From positions 15,384,501 through 15,448,500 of the forward strand of contig OZ005613.1 of assembly GCA_963930655.1 (NCBI GenBank): a stretch of DNA of 64,000 nucleotides, written 5' to 3'. A program made the position numbers and the translations under genes. The stretch comes from Myrica gale (lineage: Eukaryota > Streptophyta > Magnoliopsida > Fagales > Myricaceae). Shown here one piece after another: positions 46,343 to 57,700 of this stretch (its first letter is position 1; the number at the start of each line of letters is the position of its first letter). The notes under the pieces were generated by a model. That model had not been told where the DNA came from. It saw nothing but the letters and a program-made list of their open reading frames with translations, and ran no database searches.

Positions 46343-46629
46343 ATTTGCTGAAAAACGAAAAAAAAAAGGGAAACCCGGTTCCCGGTGCCTGGGAACCCGG
46401 CAACTGGGAATACCCTCGGGTTTCCCCCAAAATGAGGCACCGACACCTACACCGGTTTCCCGGTCCCCCGGGTTCCCGGTGCCGGGGCCGGGGCCACCGG
46501 AATTATCCGGTGGCACTGAACAGCCCTATCGTCGAGATACGCGACTTTTATATGATTTTTTCAACAAAATTTATTATATTTTAGTTAATTTCCTAGAAAA
46601 AAACTTCAAAAATCAGAAATACACAATTT

Positions 46630-47540
46630 TTGGAATTGCCACGTGTTTGGGGACATCTTCAATTGGGCAATTGAGTTGGCCTATATGGCTTATTAGCAAT
46701 TTAGTGAAAGTAAGTAGATAGAATTGTCAAATCCTTTCGAATTGTGAAATCTCTTGTGACATATTATCATTTAAAAGTAAGTTAGCCTAGTTGGAATTGT
46801 CAGGTTTCTTTGGAGACATCTTGATTGAGAAACTGAGTTGGCCTAGTTGGCTTATTAGCAAAAGTAAGTAGATATAATTCTTGTACACATTCCTATTATA
46901 TTGCTCTTTTTTTTGGGTATGTTTACTATGATTAAGTATGCTGTCACGACCAAAGGGAAAATGTGATTTTGATTGTGTCGTAGCTTCTCTCTCTGAGCTG
47001 ATCGTAAATTTGCATCCTTTTAGCAAATACCATGATAACATATTTAATCCTAAGCTGATATGTTTTGTTGCACAAGCTCTTTCAATGGTTGGTTGATAAC
47101 AAAATGTGATTTTGTTGCTATGATTAATCTCTGAATCTTGCATGATCAAGGTAACGTCATCAAGTTTATCTTGGGTAATTGGACTTCCATAGTTATATAA
47201 TATATATGGGTTTAAACAAATCTAACATTATAGTGGCTAGGGTGATATATATCCAGCCATGTTAAAGGACAAAACCATACGTAGATATTTTCTGTCTTTA
47301 GCTCACACACTGTTACTTTCATCTCTTTTTGAAACATCACGCATGTCAACTTGCATAGTTTTTTTTTTTTAAATAGTGTTCCTTACTTGTACCTCCATTT
47401 CTCTTATTTTTACATGTCTGTTTTGAGTGAAGCTAATTAACAAATATATTTATGTATATCTCTCCTTTTTGTGTTTTACAACTTAAAAAAGAACCTAAAT
47501 TTGGTTTTTTTTTATTTCTTATGGCAAAATCTCATTGTTT
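46630..47540. other. AT-rich DNA without recognised genes
   Basis: A phrase of about 60 bp containing GAGTTGGCCTA and GGCTTATTAGCAA appears twice (about 46,672 and 46,824), a small local duplication. Otherwise nothing is recognised before the mudrA-like pseudogene. Confidence 0.45.
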
Positions 47541-48179
47541 AAGTCTATGTAGATGGTGAAAGTATTCATGCACCATGAAGGGAGGATGAGTCTTGTCCAT
47601 GGAACTTACATTGGAGGGGAAGTGGTAGAAGCTGGACGGTTTGATCCGGACTATTTGTCCGTTACTCATTTGTGGAAGTTTTTGAAGGAGGATTTGAAAT
47701 ATCATGAACCAGTGGATTTATAGTGCAAATTTGATGGGGAACCGTTTGAGAGCGGCATCAACTCACTCGAAAATTACGCTGATGTTTTGAAGATCATACA
47801 ACGTATTGAAAAAGATGGTGACGACTCTTTGAGGATTTTTGTAGATCATAGAACCAGCGTGCCAGAAGAGGTACCTTTAGAACCTCCCAAGTTGACTGCA
47901 GTTGAGGTTGCTGATGATGAAAATGTTAATGAAGCACCCTTGAGAGAAGGGGAAGAACGGGTATTCGGTGCTCTTCATGATGATGGTTAGCGAGATGACC
48001 CTAAGGAGTTGGATGCTATTGTTGGATATAAAGTTGAGTGACTTTGAAGAATCTGATGACGAAGACCCAGAGTTGTTTGAGGATACACCACAGGTAGATG
48101 TTGAGGCAGTGCATAGCACACTAGGTAAAGATCAAGAAAAGGATCGAGGGAAGCGGCCAATTGTCTTGGTATGCAGGAT

Positions 48180-50752
48180 CACTACAAGAAAAACAAGTAA
48201 CGCTGACCGAACGCGTAGAATCTGCCGCCAAATAGTAGGCCTTTAGGGACGTCACTTACAAAAGCGTCAATACTAATATCTTTAGCAAGAAACAATGGTT
48301 GTCGTAGACACAGACTAATACCGACATAGTATATTTTATTAGAGACGATTTTGACCATCACTACATATAGTTTACTTTTTGACATTTTGGGAAGAGGAAA
48401 ATTACGCCTAGACACACCTATCTACCACCACTTCTACTGTCACCATAGCCCATTGTCCACGAAACACGGCTTTTCAATTCTTTCCAGAGATTACTTAGCA
48501 AAAAAAAGCAATTCTTTCCTAACATCTCGTCTTTTTCTCTCCCTTATTTCCTTAGCTTTTTTTTCCCTTTGCCCTTTCTCTCATCGTCATCTCCAACGTA
48601 TGCTTCGAAAGCTCCACTCCATTTGTCTAATACCTGGTGTTTTTCCTATTCAAGATTTACCCAACAACAATAAGCCACAACTGTTAGTCCTAGGATTAAA
48701 GTAACCCAAGATGGGGGGTGAATTGGTTTTCCAAACTTTTCGCTTTTAACCCCCAAAGACGCGTTTACAAAGTAAAGTCTAATTTAGCACAAGTATATAA
48801 TATGTAATAAGAGTAAATACGTGCTAAAAGTAAAGAGTAGAGATAGAGAAGCAAACACATCATTTTTAGGTGGTTCGGCAAACCCACCTACATCCACCCC
48901 TCAAACTCCTTTACCGAACCTTGAGGTTTTTCACTATTCTTCCAATAACATACACTCTAGCTTCCGGGTGCTAGAGAACCTTATAAGTGCTTTTTCGGGG
49001 CTCAACACTCAAACACTTACAAGTGATTTCTTGGCTCACCACTCACAACTCCACCAAGCGTGAGATATACCCTCTCTAAGTTTCTTATTTAGTGAACAAC
49101 CTCACTAAAGAAAAAAACTAGCTTGATATAAAGATGGAAAAACAACAACTCTCTTGATATAATGGATATAAAAATGGAAGGCTTTATCTCTTGATTCACA
49201 CAAAGACAAGGATAAGAAAATGTATTTTGTGTGAATTATATGAGAATATATAATATGAAGGTTTAGAATATTTCTCAAGTGATCTAAATGATATGTGGTC
49301 GTTGTTTATTGATTTTGGACAATATGAATGTGTATTTGTAGGTCACATATGAAAACTAGCTGTTTATAGACGTTGGGAGTCGTCTGTTAAAATGAGTCGG
49401 TCGACCGCTACATAAACCGATCGACCTCTTCAAGTTACCGTTACCCAACAGTCATATTATCATAAGCACAACAGCTTATTTAAAACCAACCGGTCGACCG
49501 CGTCATCAGTCGACCGACCTCTTCAACTTAAGCACATGATCCAGTTATTTTAAAATCATATTTTTGACTACTTTTAAACACTCAATTTTAAAGACTTACT
49601 TTCCATAAGTATATGAAATGATTGTGAGTTTGTTTGAGGTGTTTTGAAACCTTTAAAATCATTTTAAGCTTTCAAACAAAACTTAAAACGGTTTATGCTC
49701 GTTTTGAAAGATATGCAAGTATGATATTCAAAAGTGAAATAAAAAGTTACAAGGTTTATACCCTAAGGTCTTGAATCTTCACTTTTGAGCTCCTTGAATC
49801 TTCTTGATCTTCTTTCTTCAAGTCTTTGGCTCTTTGATGAAACATGACTTTGTCTTTGAAGATATAAATTTATAAACTTAATTCATTTATTGAAATCATC
49901 AAAATCTCGATTGTGCACAAAAGTCAACAACGACAAGATGAATGAAGAAGGGGTTTGAGCAAAGAGAACAGTTAGTGAAGAGGTGTACTGGCGTATGTGG
50001 AGCGGCTGGAATTTTTTGAAGCTCATTGGCTTTTAACCCAACTATTTGGGAGAAATTGGGCTGCAATTTGTGAAATCATTTGCTGTTGTTGATCTTTTTT
50101 TTCTAAGTTTGTTGCAGATCTAGCTTGTTGTAGATCTGGTTTGTTGCAGATCTTTGGGTTTTCTGCATTTGTTTCCAGCTATGGTGATTTGTAAAGTTCT
50201 TTATTCATTATAGATCTTTTTTTTCTGGGTTTGTTATATATCTGGATTGTTGTAGATCTAGATTTCCAAATCTGGTTTATTGCAGATATGGTTTGTTGCA
50301 GTTTTTTGGGTTTTTTTGCGTTCTTTTGTTGCTATGGTGATTTGTAAAGTCAAGTCATTGTACAACCGTTTATAAAGATTCAAATTTTATATAGATTGTT
50401 GATATTCAAATTTTATATGGATTTTTGTCTCTCTCTGTTTGAAATGGATTATTTTGGTTGATTTTGTTATTTCTGTGCATATGGTGAAGAAGGTGTTCAT
50501 TCTTGACAAACTAAGGTCGTCGATTACCACGCAAACGACAGAGATCGACTCTTATTCTCCCGATGTATTTTATCGTCGACGTAGATAACCTATTGTTGAC
50601 GGAGGAGAATGGTTGTGGGAAAAGCAATTGACATATGACAAACACGACAAAGGCTTGACGACCGAAAGCCGTGGCTGAAGGGCTCCAGTGACGACTTTGT
50701 GTATTTTTGGTGACGGCAACGCTCGTCGAGTAAGCTCGATTTTGTTGTAGTG
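48180..50752. mobile_element. Complete CACTA transposon ends with 3-bp target-site duplication
   Basis: Starts CACTACAAGAAAAAC at 48180 and ends GATTTTGTTGTAGTG at 50752 (reversed, CACTACAACAAAATC). GAT is duplicated outside both ends (48177-48179 and 50753-50755). These are the canonical CACTA terminus and a 3-bp duplication. The 2,573-bp element encodes no recognisable transposase and contains a 1,245-bp solo LTR. Its right half has repeated GTTGCAGATCT/GTTGTAGATCT motifs near 50,110-50,300. Confidence 0.9.
48682..49926 (+). mobile_element. Solo LTR (1,245 bp) with 5-bp target-site duplication
   Basis: ACAAC flanks both sides (48677-48681 and 49927-49931). The element begins TGTTAGTCCTAGGATTAAAG and ends AAAGTCA, so it has the TG...CA ends of an LTR. 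A GGGGGGTGAATTGG phrase near the start is familiar from plant LTRs. A CGGTCGACCG motif occurs in paired phrases near 49,395-49,515. No internal retrotransposon genes are present. It sits wholly inside the CACTA element. Confidence 0.85.
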
Positions 50753-51254
50753 GATGTATTAGAACCCTCTCAGTCGCATCTATCTTAGCCACAAGCCTCT
50801 CAACCATCACTGTCTCTGACACAGCCCATTCAGCCACTTCCAAAGACAAAAAGGAGCACCCCACGCAAAAAGGGTGAAGGGGGTCACATCCAATCCTTTT
50901 GAGGCGATATACGCAAAAGAAGAGTAAAACTACAAAGAAGTGACCTGACTTGTAATGAAAAAACAAGCTTTTTGGGATCTGTCATGTTGTTCATAGTTTA
51001 TGGTTGCGTTAAATTTTAGATTTTGGGAACCGTCATGTAATTGGGTATGATGTGGAGTTTTAAAGACTTTCTCATGTATGGCATGATATGGATAGTCTCT
51101 TATACTCGCTTTGCATTTTCCTAATTATTTGATTTGAGGATGGTCAGTCAAATCTGTTATTAGCATATTGGTAAATTTTTTTGAGATGATCAGCTCTTGT
51201 ACATTGTCATGAAAACAGGTTTTGAAATGCACTTGCTCCTTTTTACACTTGCAG

Positions 51255-51515
51255 AATTGGTATATGCAGATATGGTCATTCAAGAAATGGTATATGCAGA
51301 TTTGCTATATACAAAATTGGTATACACAGATTTGGTCTTAGTAGATTTTGGTAACTGCAGATTTGGTCATTCAATAAATGGTATATGCAGATTTGGTCAT
51401 TGCAGAAATGGTATATGCAGATTTGATCATTGGAGAATTGGTATATGCAGAACTGGTATATGCTGCTTTGGTCATTGGAGATTTGGTAACAACAGAATTG
51501 GTGATTTGGTAAATA
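51255..51515 (+). repeat. Minisatellite with a unit of about 30 bp
   Basis: Degenerate tandem copies of AATGGTATATGCAGATTTGG followed by TCATT(G/C)(A)(A/G)GA. One frame stays open and reads repeats like GICRFGHCRN, but this follows from the repeat length being a multiple of three. I do not call a gene. Confidence 0.8.
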
Positions 51516-51549
51516 TGCATAGACACTACAATGTGATTCTCAAGTGATT

Positions 51550-52570
51550 ACAACACTACAATGTCATTCTCAATTGATTACAACGCTGCAATGTCATTCA
51601 AAAGTACAATTCTTAAATTCAATGTGACATCAAAATAATTACAAATTCTCATACCGACATTTTTCTACAAATTACATCAAAACTACAATTCCCATAATCC
51701 TACAGGATTAAGAACAAAGCAATCAAAATACGCAGTCAAAGAACATCCAGGAACCTAACAATTCAGCCTTCAGTCGTCTATCCTTTGCCTTCTGTTTAAG
51801 AAGCTGCTCTTGAAGGACTTGCAGTTGCTCCTCTATCATGGCAGCAAGAGAATCTTCCCTATGTGAAGTAGGAGTGGGACCAACTCATTCAAAATAATTA
51901 CAAGCCAAATGCCTCTGGAATCAAACAGCCCACCATAGATATATATATTAGGACTGCATTCAAAATACTTCAGAACATTTTAGAAATTCAAATCCAAATT
52001 GCATTCATACTCCGGTGAATTCATACTCCAATTATCTTTAGTTACTTCCATAGATGTATATTAGGACAACAGATCTGACATTGCTACAACATGTGCTATT
52101 TCAGAGTCAAAAGGATAGTGAAGTACAATAACCTGACAGGCTGAATTATATATACTAACAAGCTAAGGTGTTGTGTAAGACGTTGATCAGCCTGCCCATT
52201 GTTTAAGTTAACTTATCAGCGTCTGAATTAGTACCCTCCTTTCTATCTTAAATTAACTTTCCTTAATTTTCTATCTCTCTGCCACAAGTTACAAAAACTC
52301 ACTGGGGTTTGTATCTAACACTTGAACAGTTCCCATATAATTGAAAAACTATTATGGGACATCAAAACCTACTAAAAGCACAATAGTCAACAATATAATT
52401 GCTGCTAACATCAAAAGTTTCTAACATTAAAGCTAACTCCTACGCAAGCCTACGCATCTCCCTTTCAGCATCACAATTCAAAAATTAAAATGAAATATAT
52501 GCATTGCATCCTAACCTGGCCACTTGAGTAACATAGGCAGCCGAAAAACTCCAAGGACGTGTGGACATAT
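51550..52570. other. Intergenic stretch with one possible coiled-coil fragment
   Basis: On the minus strand at about 51,875-51,765 a frame reads REDSLAAMIEEQLQVLQEQL and then LKQKAKDRRLKAELLG. It resembles the coiled-coil tails of plant transposon proteins but is too short to assign. The remainder is anonymous AT-rich DNA. Confidence 0.35.
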
Positions 52571-53076
52571 TTACCCAATTAATAATTTTATGCTAGTATT
52601 GTGTTTAATTGACTAAGAAAAACTTGCTTACAGATTTCGTGTTTATAATTAGTGATACTTAATTTTATAAGTTGTGAAATAAGTTCATGAGAATGCAAAT
52701 TATACGTTATTTTTATAAATTGTTTGAATGTTATTCCTAATTTTATTATCCCAAGAAAACATATATATATATATATATGATTCCGCATGCCGCTTGATAT
52801 ATGTGTACACGCCCCAACCGAAGTCCCTTTCAGAAAAACTCTCATTTTGATCTCTCTCTCTCTCTCGTAAGAAAGCAAGAAAACACTCCATAGCTCTCCA
52901 GGAGTACTGACGACTAAAAAATCAAGGTAACCATCTGAAACTTTCTTCCCCCAACACTTTCTCCCACTCTCAAGTCTCAGCTTTGTTTTTTCTCGGTTTT
53001 CTTTTTTCGGTTCTTTCATGATTTGATATGTACATATGTCAATATATATATATGCAGAGATTTGTAGGTGTCATCA

Positions 53077-54529
53077 ATAGCTAACAATGGCCAGTACGGG
53101 GATCTTCATCGTATGATCACAAAGGAATGTGCAAAGCTGCAGGATTACATCGTTTCACTGGACAAACAGATCATAAGTGAACACAAAATGCATCTTGAGA
53201 GCACAAAAAGTGAAGAGGAACTCGCAGCTCTGAAGGCTGGACTTCGAACAGTGCAAAAAGTCAAGACGAAGTCAAGATGCTGATCCTTGAGTTCTTTAAA
53301 GAACTCCTGTAGAAGAAGACGGAGTGAAAGATAGCTTGAATGAGTGGCAAATGAAATTCGGATTTTCTGAGGATGATCTCGGTGAGCCGAAATCGTGCAG
53401 TAAAGATGAAGAAACTTATCGAAGACCTCTGAATTAGAAGCCAAAGTGATAGGCCACCTCGATCTCGTTCGGAGAGGAGTAGCAAACCAAATCCCAAATA
53501 CTTTGGGAATAGAGAGTGGGCGAATTTCTAGGAAGGAAGGTGGGTGACTGTGTCGGTTAGAAGTTGTTGGAGAGAATCTTGGATTGCTCTATTTTGAATT
53601 GTTTACGTTAATTATTAGTTGTTATTTGAGTCGCTTTGTGCCCATTACTTGGGGACTACATACTCCATCCACTATGGATGGATTTTGCCGTTACTTGGGC
53701 AGTACACATTCCACTTTCTTTTTTTTATTGTTACAGTTAAGAGTAAGCAGCTGGGGACAATAAATAAAGATATCAGAAATTTATCCAATACTTATGGTGC
53801 AATTCTCACCCGACTGGCTTTGACTGGGACGACCTATCAAAGATGATTAAGTCCGGACTGTCCATATGCCAATATTGAGGCTTCTGAACAAAAAATTGAA
53901 GAACTGATGCGTGAGTGTAAAGAAGGGTTCGAGAAAGATTCTAACTCTGAAGAAAAGTTTGAAGGTATTCTTGAAATCGTGCAGAGGATTAGATCATCAT
54001 GAAGAAGTGAAAGCTTTGAAAAGCGATCGACATGAATGCAGGCGATTGCGGGAATCGGCTCTGTTGCTTGCTGATTGATTTTCTGTTCATGATGTCAAGG
54101 CAAGAAAACTTGGCAGGAAAGATTGAAAGGCTCAGATCTGCGTTGAGATGCGTAGCAGAAGATAAGAATTCAATTTTCATCGTCCAGCTTTTCAACGCAC
54201 TGGAAATGGTTGCCATCGAGTTTAGACGAATGAAAACAATCGAGGTGACGTGGAAAAGGAATTTGGAAGCTATGGAGAACCCAGAACTCGATGACATGGC
54301 CTCAAACAGAAAAAGCGCACCAGAGGAACTTTCTGAAAATTTCCTTGAGCAAATTCTCTATCAACTCCTTGATCAATTCTTCCTGGTAGCTGCACAGTTG
54401 GAATCCATCGCGAGTCATTCAAGTCTAATTCCGGCATGGCAGATGCCAAGGAAAGAAGAAGTGCCAATGCTACAAGGTGGTTTCACGCAATGTGAGAAGG
54501 ATCTGGAAAGGATAAAGAGTTGTATTTAA
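53077..54529 (+). pseudogene. Pseudogene of the unknown repeated family (copy D)
   Basis: Collinear with the intact copy, including about 480 bp of upstream sequence and leader (52,575-53,076). The start codon is ATA instead of ATG. Frameshifts lie in the first third (for example GGACTTCGAACAGTGCAAAA). At 53447 an insertion of 393 bp interrupts it, and part of the SGLSQQSARLK segment is deleted on the far side. From 54032 the frame is open and very similar to the intact copy (NRLCCLLIDFLFMMSRQENL to CEKDLERIKSCI). It stops early at TAA 54527-54529, where homology ends. The long open 3' half suggests recent duplication. Confidence 0.85.
53447..53839. mobile_element. Insertion in copy D with TGATAGG...CCTATCA ends
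   Basis: Compared with the intact copy, this 393-bp stretch replaces about 26 bp. It begins TGATAGG and ends CCTATCA (7-bp inverted ends, also TG...CA), and AAG lies on both outer sides. It contains CAATAAATAAAG near its right end. The ends fit either a small DNA transposon or a solo LTR. The AAG duplication is too short to decide. Confidence 0.5.
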
Positions 54530-54709
54530 AGAAGAGATCTACCAAGATGAGGAAACCCCAACTAGCATATCAAATTCTTTTTGAACCCATAAACTATCTC
54601 CAAAATCAACCGTTTTCTTCCTCTGCGCAGGGCCAACAAGAAGGCATATATCACTGAGTGATTTTGGAGACAAATAGGAGCTCAAATTCCTAGTAATCAA
54701 GAAATGGAA

Positions 54710-57700
54710 TTATCCTATAAGATAAAGGGCAACCTTCTGGAGCGCTGCTCGAGCAGCTTCCCTTTCTCTTTGGCGTTCCTTATTAATTTGGGCTTCAATC
54801 TTTGCCATCTCTGCAAATAAGAGATCATAATGATCCGTAAGAAATTAAAAGAAGGGGTACAAAATTCATATAGATAGAAGAAAAATGTGGATTACATAGC
54901 TAGGCGGAAGTAATTTGATGAGGTAGATATGGGGTTTTGGTTAAATCACCTTCTCTATTTTTCCTTTCAAATCTTTCCTTTTCTTGCTGCGTCGTTGAAG
55001 CTGGATCAGCTTTGTTACCCTAATCGAATGTGAACATAGCACATATGAGCAACAGTATTGAAAACATAGCAGCAGTACTACGGGGACATATTGCCTCCGA
55101 AGGCAATGGACTCGGATTCTCTCATAAGAGAGATTACCTAATGGGTCATAACATACTATTGTATGAATTACAATACATTAATGAATTCATCTAATGGTCT
55201 ATATTAAAATATCAAAAAAATACAAAAATGAAAGAAAAAAAAAATTATATATGTAATATAGACTATTGGATGGATTCATTAATGTACTGTCATCCATCCA
55301 ATGGTCTGTTAAGATCCATTAGGTAATTCTCTATTAGGAAGGAATCCTTTCCCGAATGCAATCCTCCTCCGAATACGTTTTTCAAAAATTTCAAGTACTG
55401 TCATGAATATGATCTTGCAGTATCGATCGGGAGTGTGTCATCGTCTGTACTTTTGCTTATATGATAGTATCTGCAAAGCGACTCCTTAGCATTGCCACAC
55501 AGAGATCCCTCTTTGGTGAGAGTTGCAAATCCACGACTGGAGAGGATCATTTCGTAGCCGTCGCAAGAAACAAATATTAGACATCGACGTACCTAGTTTG
55601 ATCGATCGTCTCGATGCCATCTCGTTAAACGACGAGAAGACACTTAAAACACATTGCATGCAGGTATTACTGACCTTCTTGAGTAGTAGCATCTGTGCAA
55701 GGGGTTGAAGGCTGAGAACTGAGGCGTGCATGTTCGTCGACGTCCAAAGCTCTTCTGGCCCCTTTACAATATTGTCACCAACAGCATTGAGATACTGACC
55801 AGATCATCGATCGGGAAGAAATAACAAAAATTTCAGAATCCTCAGCCTTACCCTCAGAATCCTGATCCCGCGTGTTCAGTTGGAATTCCAACATTCGTTT
55901 TGCCCGACAATCCTAAATAGGATGCGAACGTACAAGTAGTTTAAAATTTGTGTAATTGCAAGAACCATTTTCATGAGGTCAATGAAACAATAATGTCAAG
56001 CATATATACCTGTCTGGAAGTGTCAACAGTAGCACCAAGATCCGTAACAAATGATCTTTTTGAGGACGAATCTGAACCGAATATATAGAACATCTATATA
56101 TGAGACAAATTAAATTCTGGTTACTCAGGATAGGGAGCTAGCACAAGGAAAGATCAACTGACCATTCAAGCATTTGCGAACACTCGAGCACATTGGAGGC
56201 TTGGCATTGACAGGGCCACAAGCGACGTTTCTACAATCAGTTCCTACAATGCACACATCACCCATTAGTTCTGATAAAGTACCATATTGAAGCAGGCCGA
56301 AGCACTTTATTCACTTCAATACACCTTTGTGAAAGTCTTCTCTTGATGACCTTTCTCTGCACTTCTTTGCTTTCCAAACGGGCTGTAGAGATAAGCAGGA
56401 CATACGAAAGGTATGTAGTAGTACTCCACGAATAAACAAACATTAATATCTGGCTAGTAGTACGTTGACATATTACTTTTTTTTTCTAGGTAATGTTCCA
56501 AAGCGGAATCGATACAAAGACCAAGCGATAAACACCGACAGGATCCAATAACGGATTGGAGAAAGCCGCTATATGCTTCATGCAAAGCAGTGAGAGCGGC
56601 GGCCGGACTCGATAGACACATCTACCAGGACCTTTACATGCCAGTAAAGAAAGCACCACAGCCCGGTACAGAAGGCCCATACAAGGGCAGATAAGATCCA
56701 CAAGGGATCGGATAAAGCTTACGCAGGAGCCGGACCAAAACACACCAAAAAAAAAGACCAACAACAACAAAAACCAACAACCACCAAAAATAGATGGAAC
56801 CAGCATCACCGCCAGCAAACGAGCAGATAGGCCGAGCCACCTTCATCGCAAGGAGAAGCTCCGGCGCGTGTATACCACGCGCCACCAAAAGGCAGCAACA
56901 AGGAGGCGCTGGGCTCGCCGAGGAGAGCAGGACCTAGCCGAACAGTGAACTTCACGCACCGTCCAATAGGAGCCGGGCCGGTACCGTTGTGCTCGGCTGG
57001 AGGAGTATCGGCATTGAGCAAGGCTGTGGCCACCGAAGATGCACAGAAGCACCGGGATCTACCGTCAAGGTTTCGAACAAAAAAGGGGAAGGAGAGGGGG
57101 AAAATGAGAAGAGGAAGAAGGATGGGTGGGGGGCGGAGGAGAAGAAGGAGGGAAGGGAGAGGAAGGCATAGAAGAGAGGAAAGACAAAGGAGAGAGGGGG
57201 AAGGAGGGTGGTTCCGAACAAAAAAAGGGGGAGGGAGGGGGAAGAGAATAAGAGGAAGAAGGAGGGGGCGGAGGAGAAGGAGGAGGGAAGGGAGAAGAAG
57301 GCAGAGAAAAAAGGAAGGGAGTGGAAAGAGAAATGAGAGAGGGAGAAGGAGGGTGGGGGCGGCGGCCGCCGCCAGAAAGCTAGAGAGAAGGGGGATGCAA
57401 GTGCTGGGGAAGGAAGGTTCGAGAGAGAAAAGGTGCTAGCTAGACGAGTTTCGCTTTTCTGGCCTTTTTTTTTCTGTAATTTCTTTTTGAAAGTGTTCAA
57501 GTGTTACTGGAAGTCTTGTGAGGATCGAAGGCACGTTGACATATTACTTACTTGTACATTTATCTCCTCAGAGCTCCTCTTGACCTTTTCGGTGGATGGC
57601 ATTGACCTGATCTCAGGCAACAAACTAGGACGCAAAGGAAGTGCTTTCTGAGTACATTGCCTTAAAACACGAGTCTCCTTCACTTGTGCACTTGAGAGTA

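Larger units (their letters stand above)
43932..46528. mobile_element. hAT-type transposon carrying host gene exons (Pack-hAT)
   Basis: A 2,597-bp element with ends TAGGGTTGTTCAACTCGG and, reversed on the right, TAGGGCTGTTCAGTGCC (12-bp inverted ends, one mismatch). It is flanked by CCGTCGAG (43924-43931) and TCGTCGAG (46529-46536), an 8-bp duplication with one difference. Subterminal regions are full of CCGG/ACCGGTTT motifs, as in plant hAT elements. The unoccupied paralogous arrangement near 29,245-29,320 supports insertion. No transposase is found. The interior contains three spliced-looking exons of an SHH1-like gene. Confidence 0.85.
47553..50949 (+). pseudogene. Mutator mudrA-like pseudogene split by a CACTA insertion
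   Basis: From ATG 47553 the plus strand reads VKVFMHHEGRMSLVHGTYIG, then SVTHLWKFLKEDLKYHEP, an in-frame stop at about 47,720, then CKFDGEPFESGINSLENYAD, and an acidic stretch with more stops. This is the PB1-like N-terminal module found in plant MULE (mudrA) proteins. At 48179 a CACTA element interrupts it. Beyond, at 50753-50949, comes a Ser/Gln/Pro- and Lys-rich tail (SQPSLSLTQPIQPLPKTKRS). The transposase core and zinc finger between head and tail are absent, so the MULE was already internally deleted or the tail has another origin. Confidence 0.65.

Noticed and set aside
46138..46721. Proline- or glycine-rich frames around the G run
   Set aside because: Produced by the 29-base G homopolymer and CCGG-rich hAT subterminal DNA.
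51255..51515. Possible CRISPR-like regular repeats
   Set aside because: Degenerate tandem units without unique spacers, in a plant nuclear context.
51197..51547. 116-codon frame with repeated ICRFGH-like units
   Set aside because: The minisatellite unit length is a multiple of three. No start context or homologue is evident.
56945..57500. Arg/Gly/Glu-rich frame on plus and Ser/Pro/Phe-rich frame on minus
   Set aside because: Mirror images of a purine/pyrimidine tract inside the retroposon.
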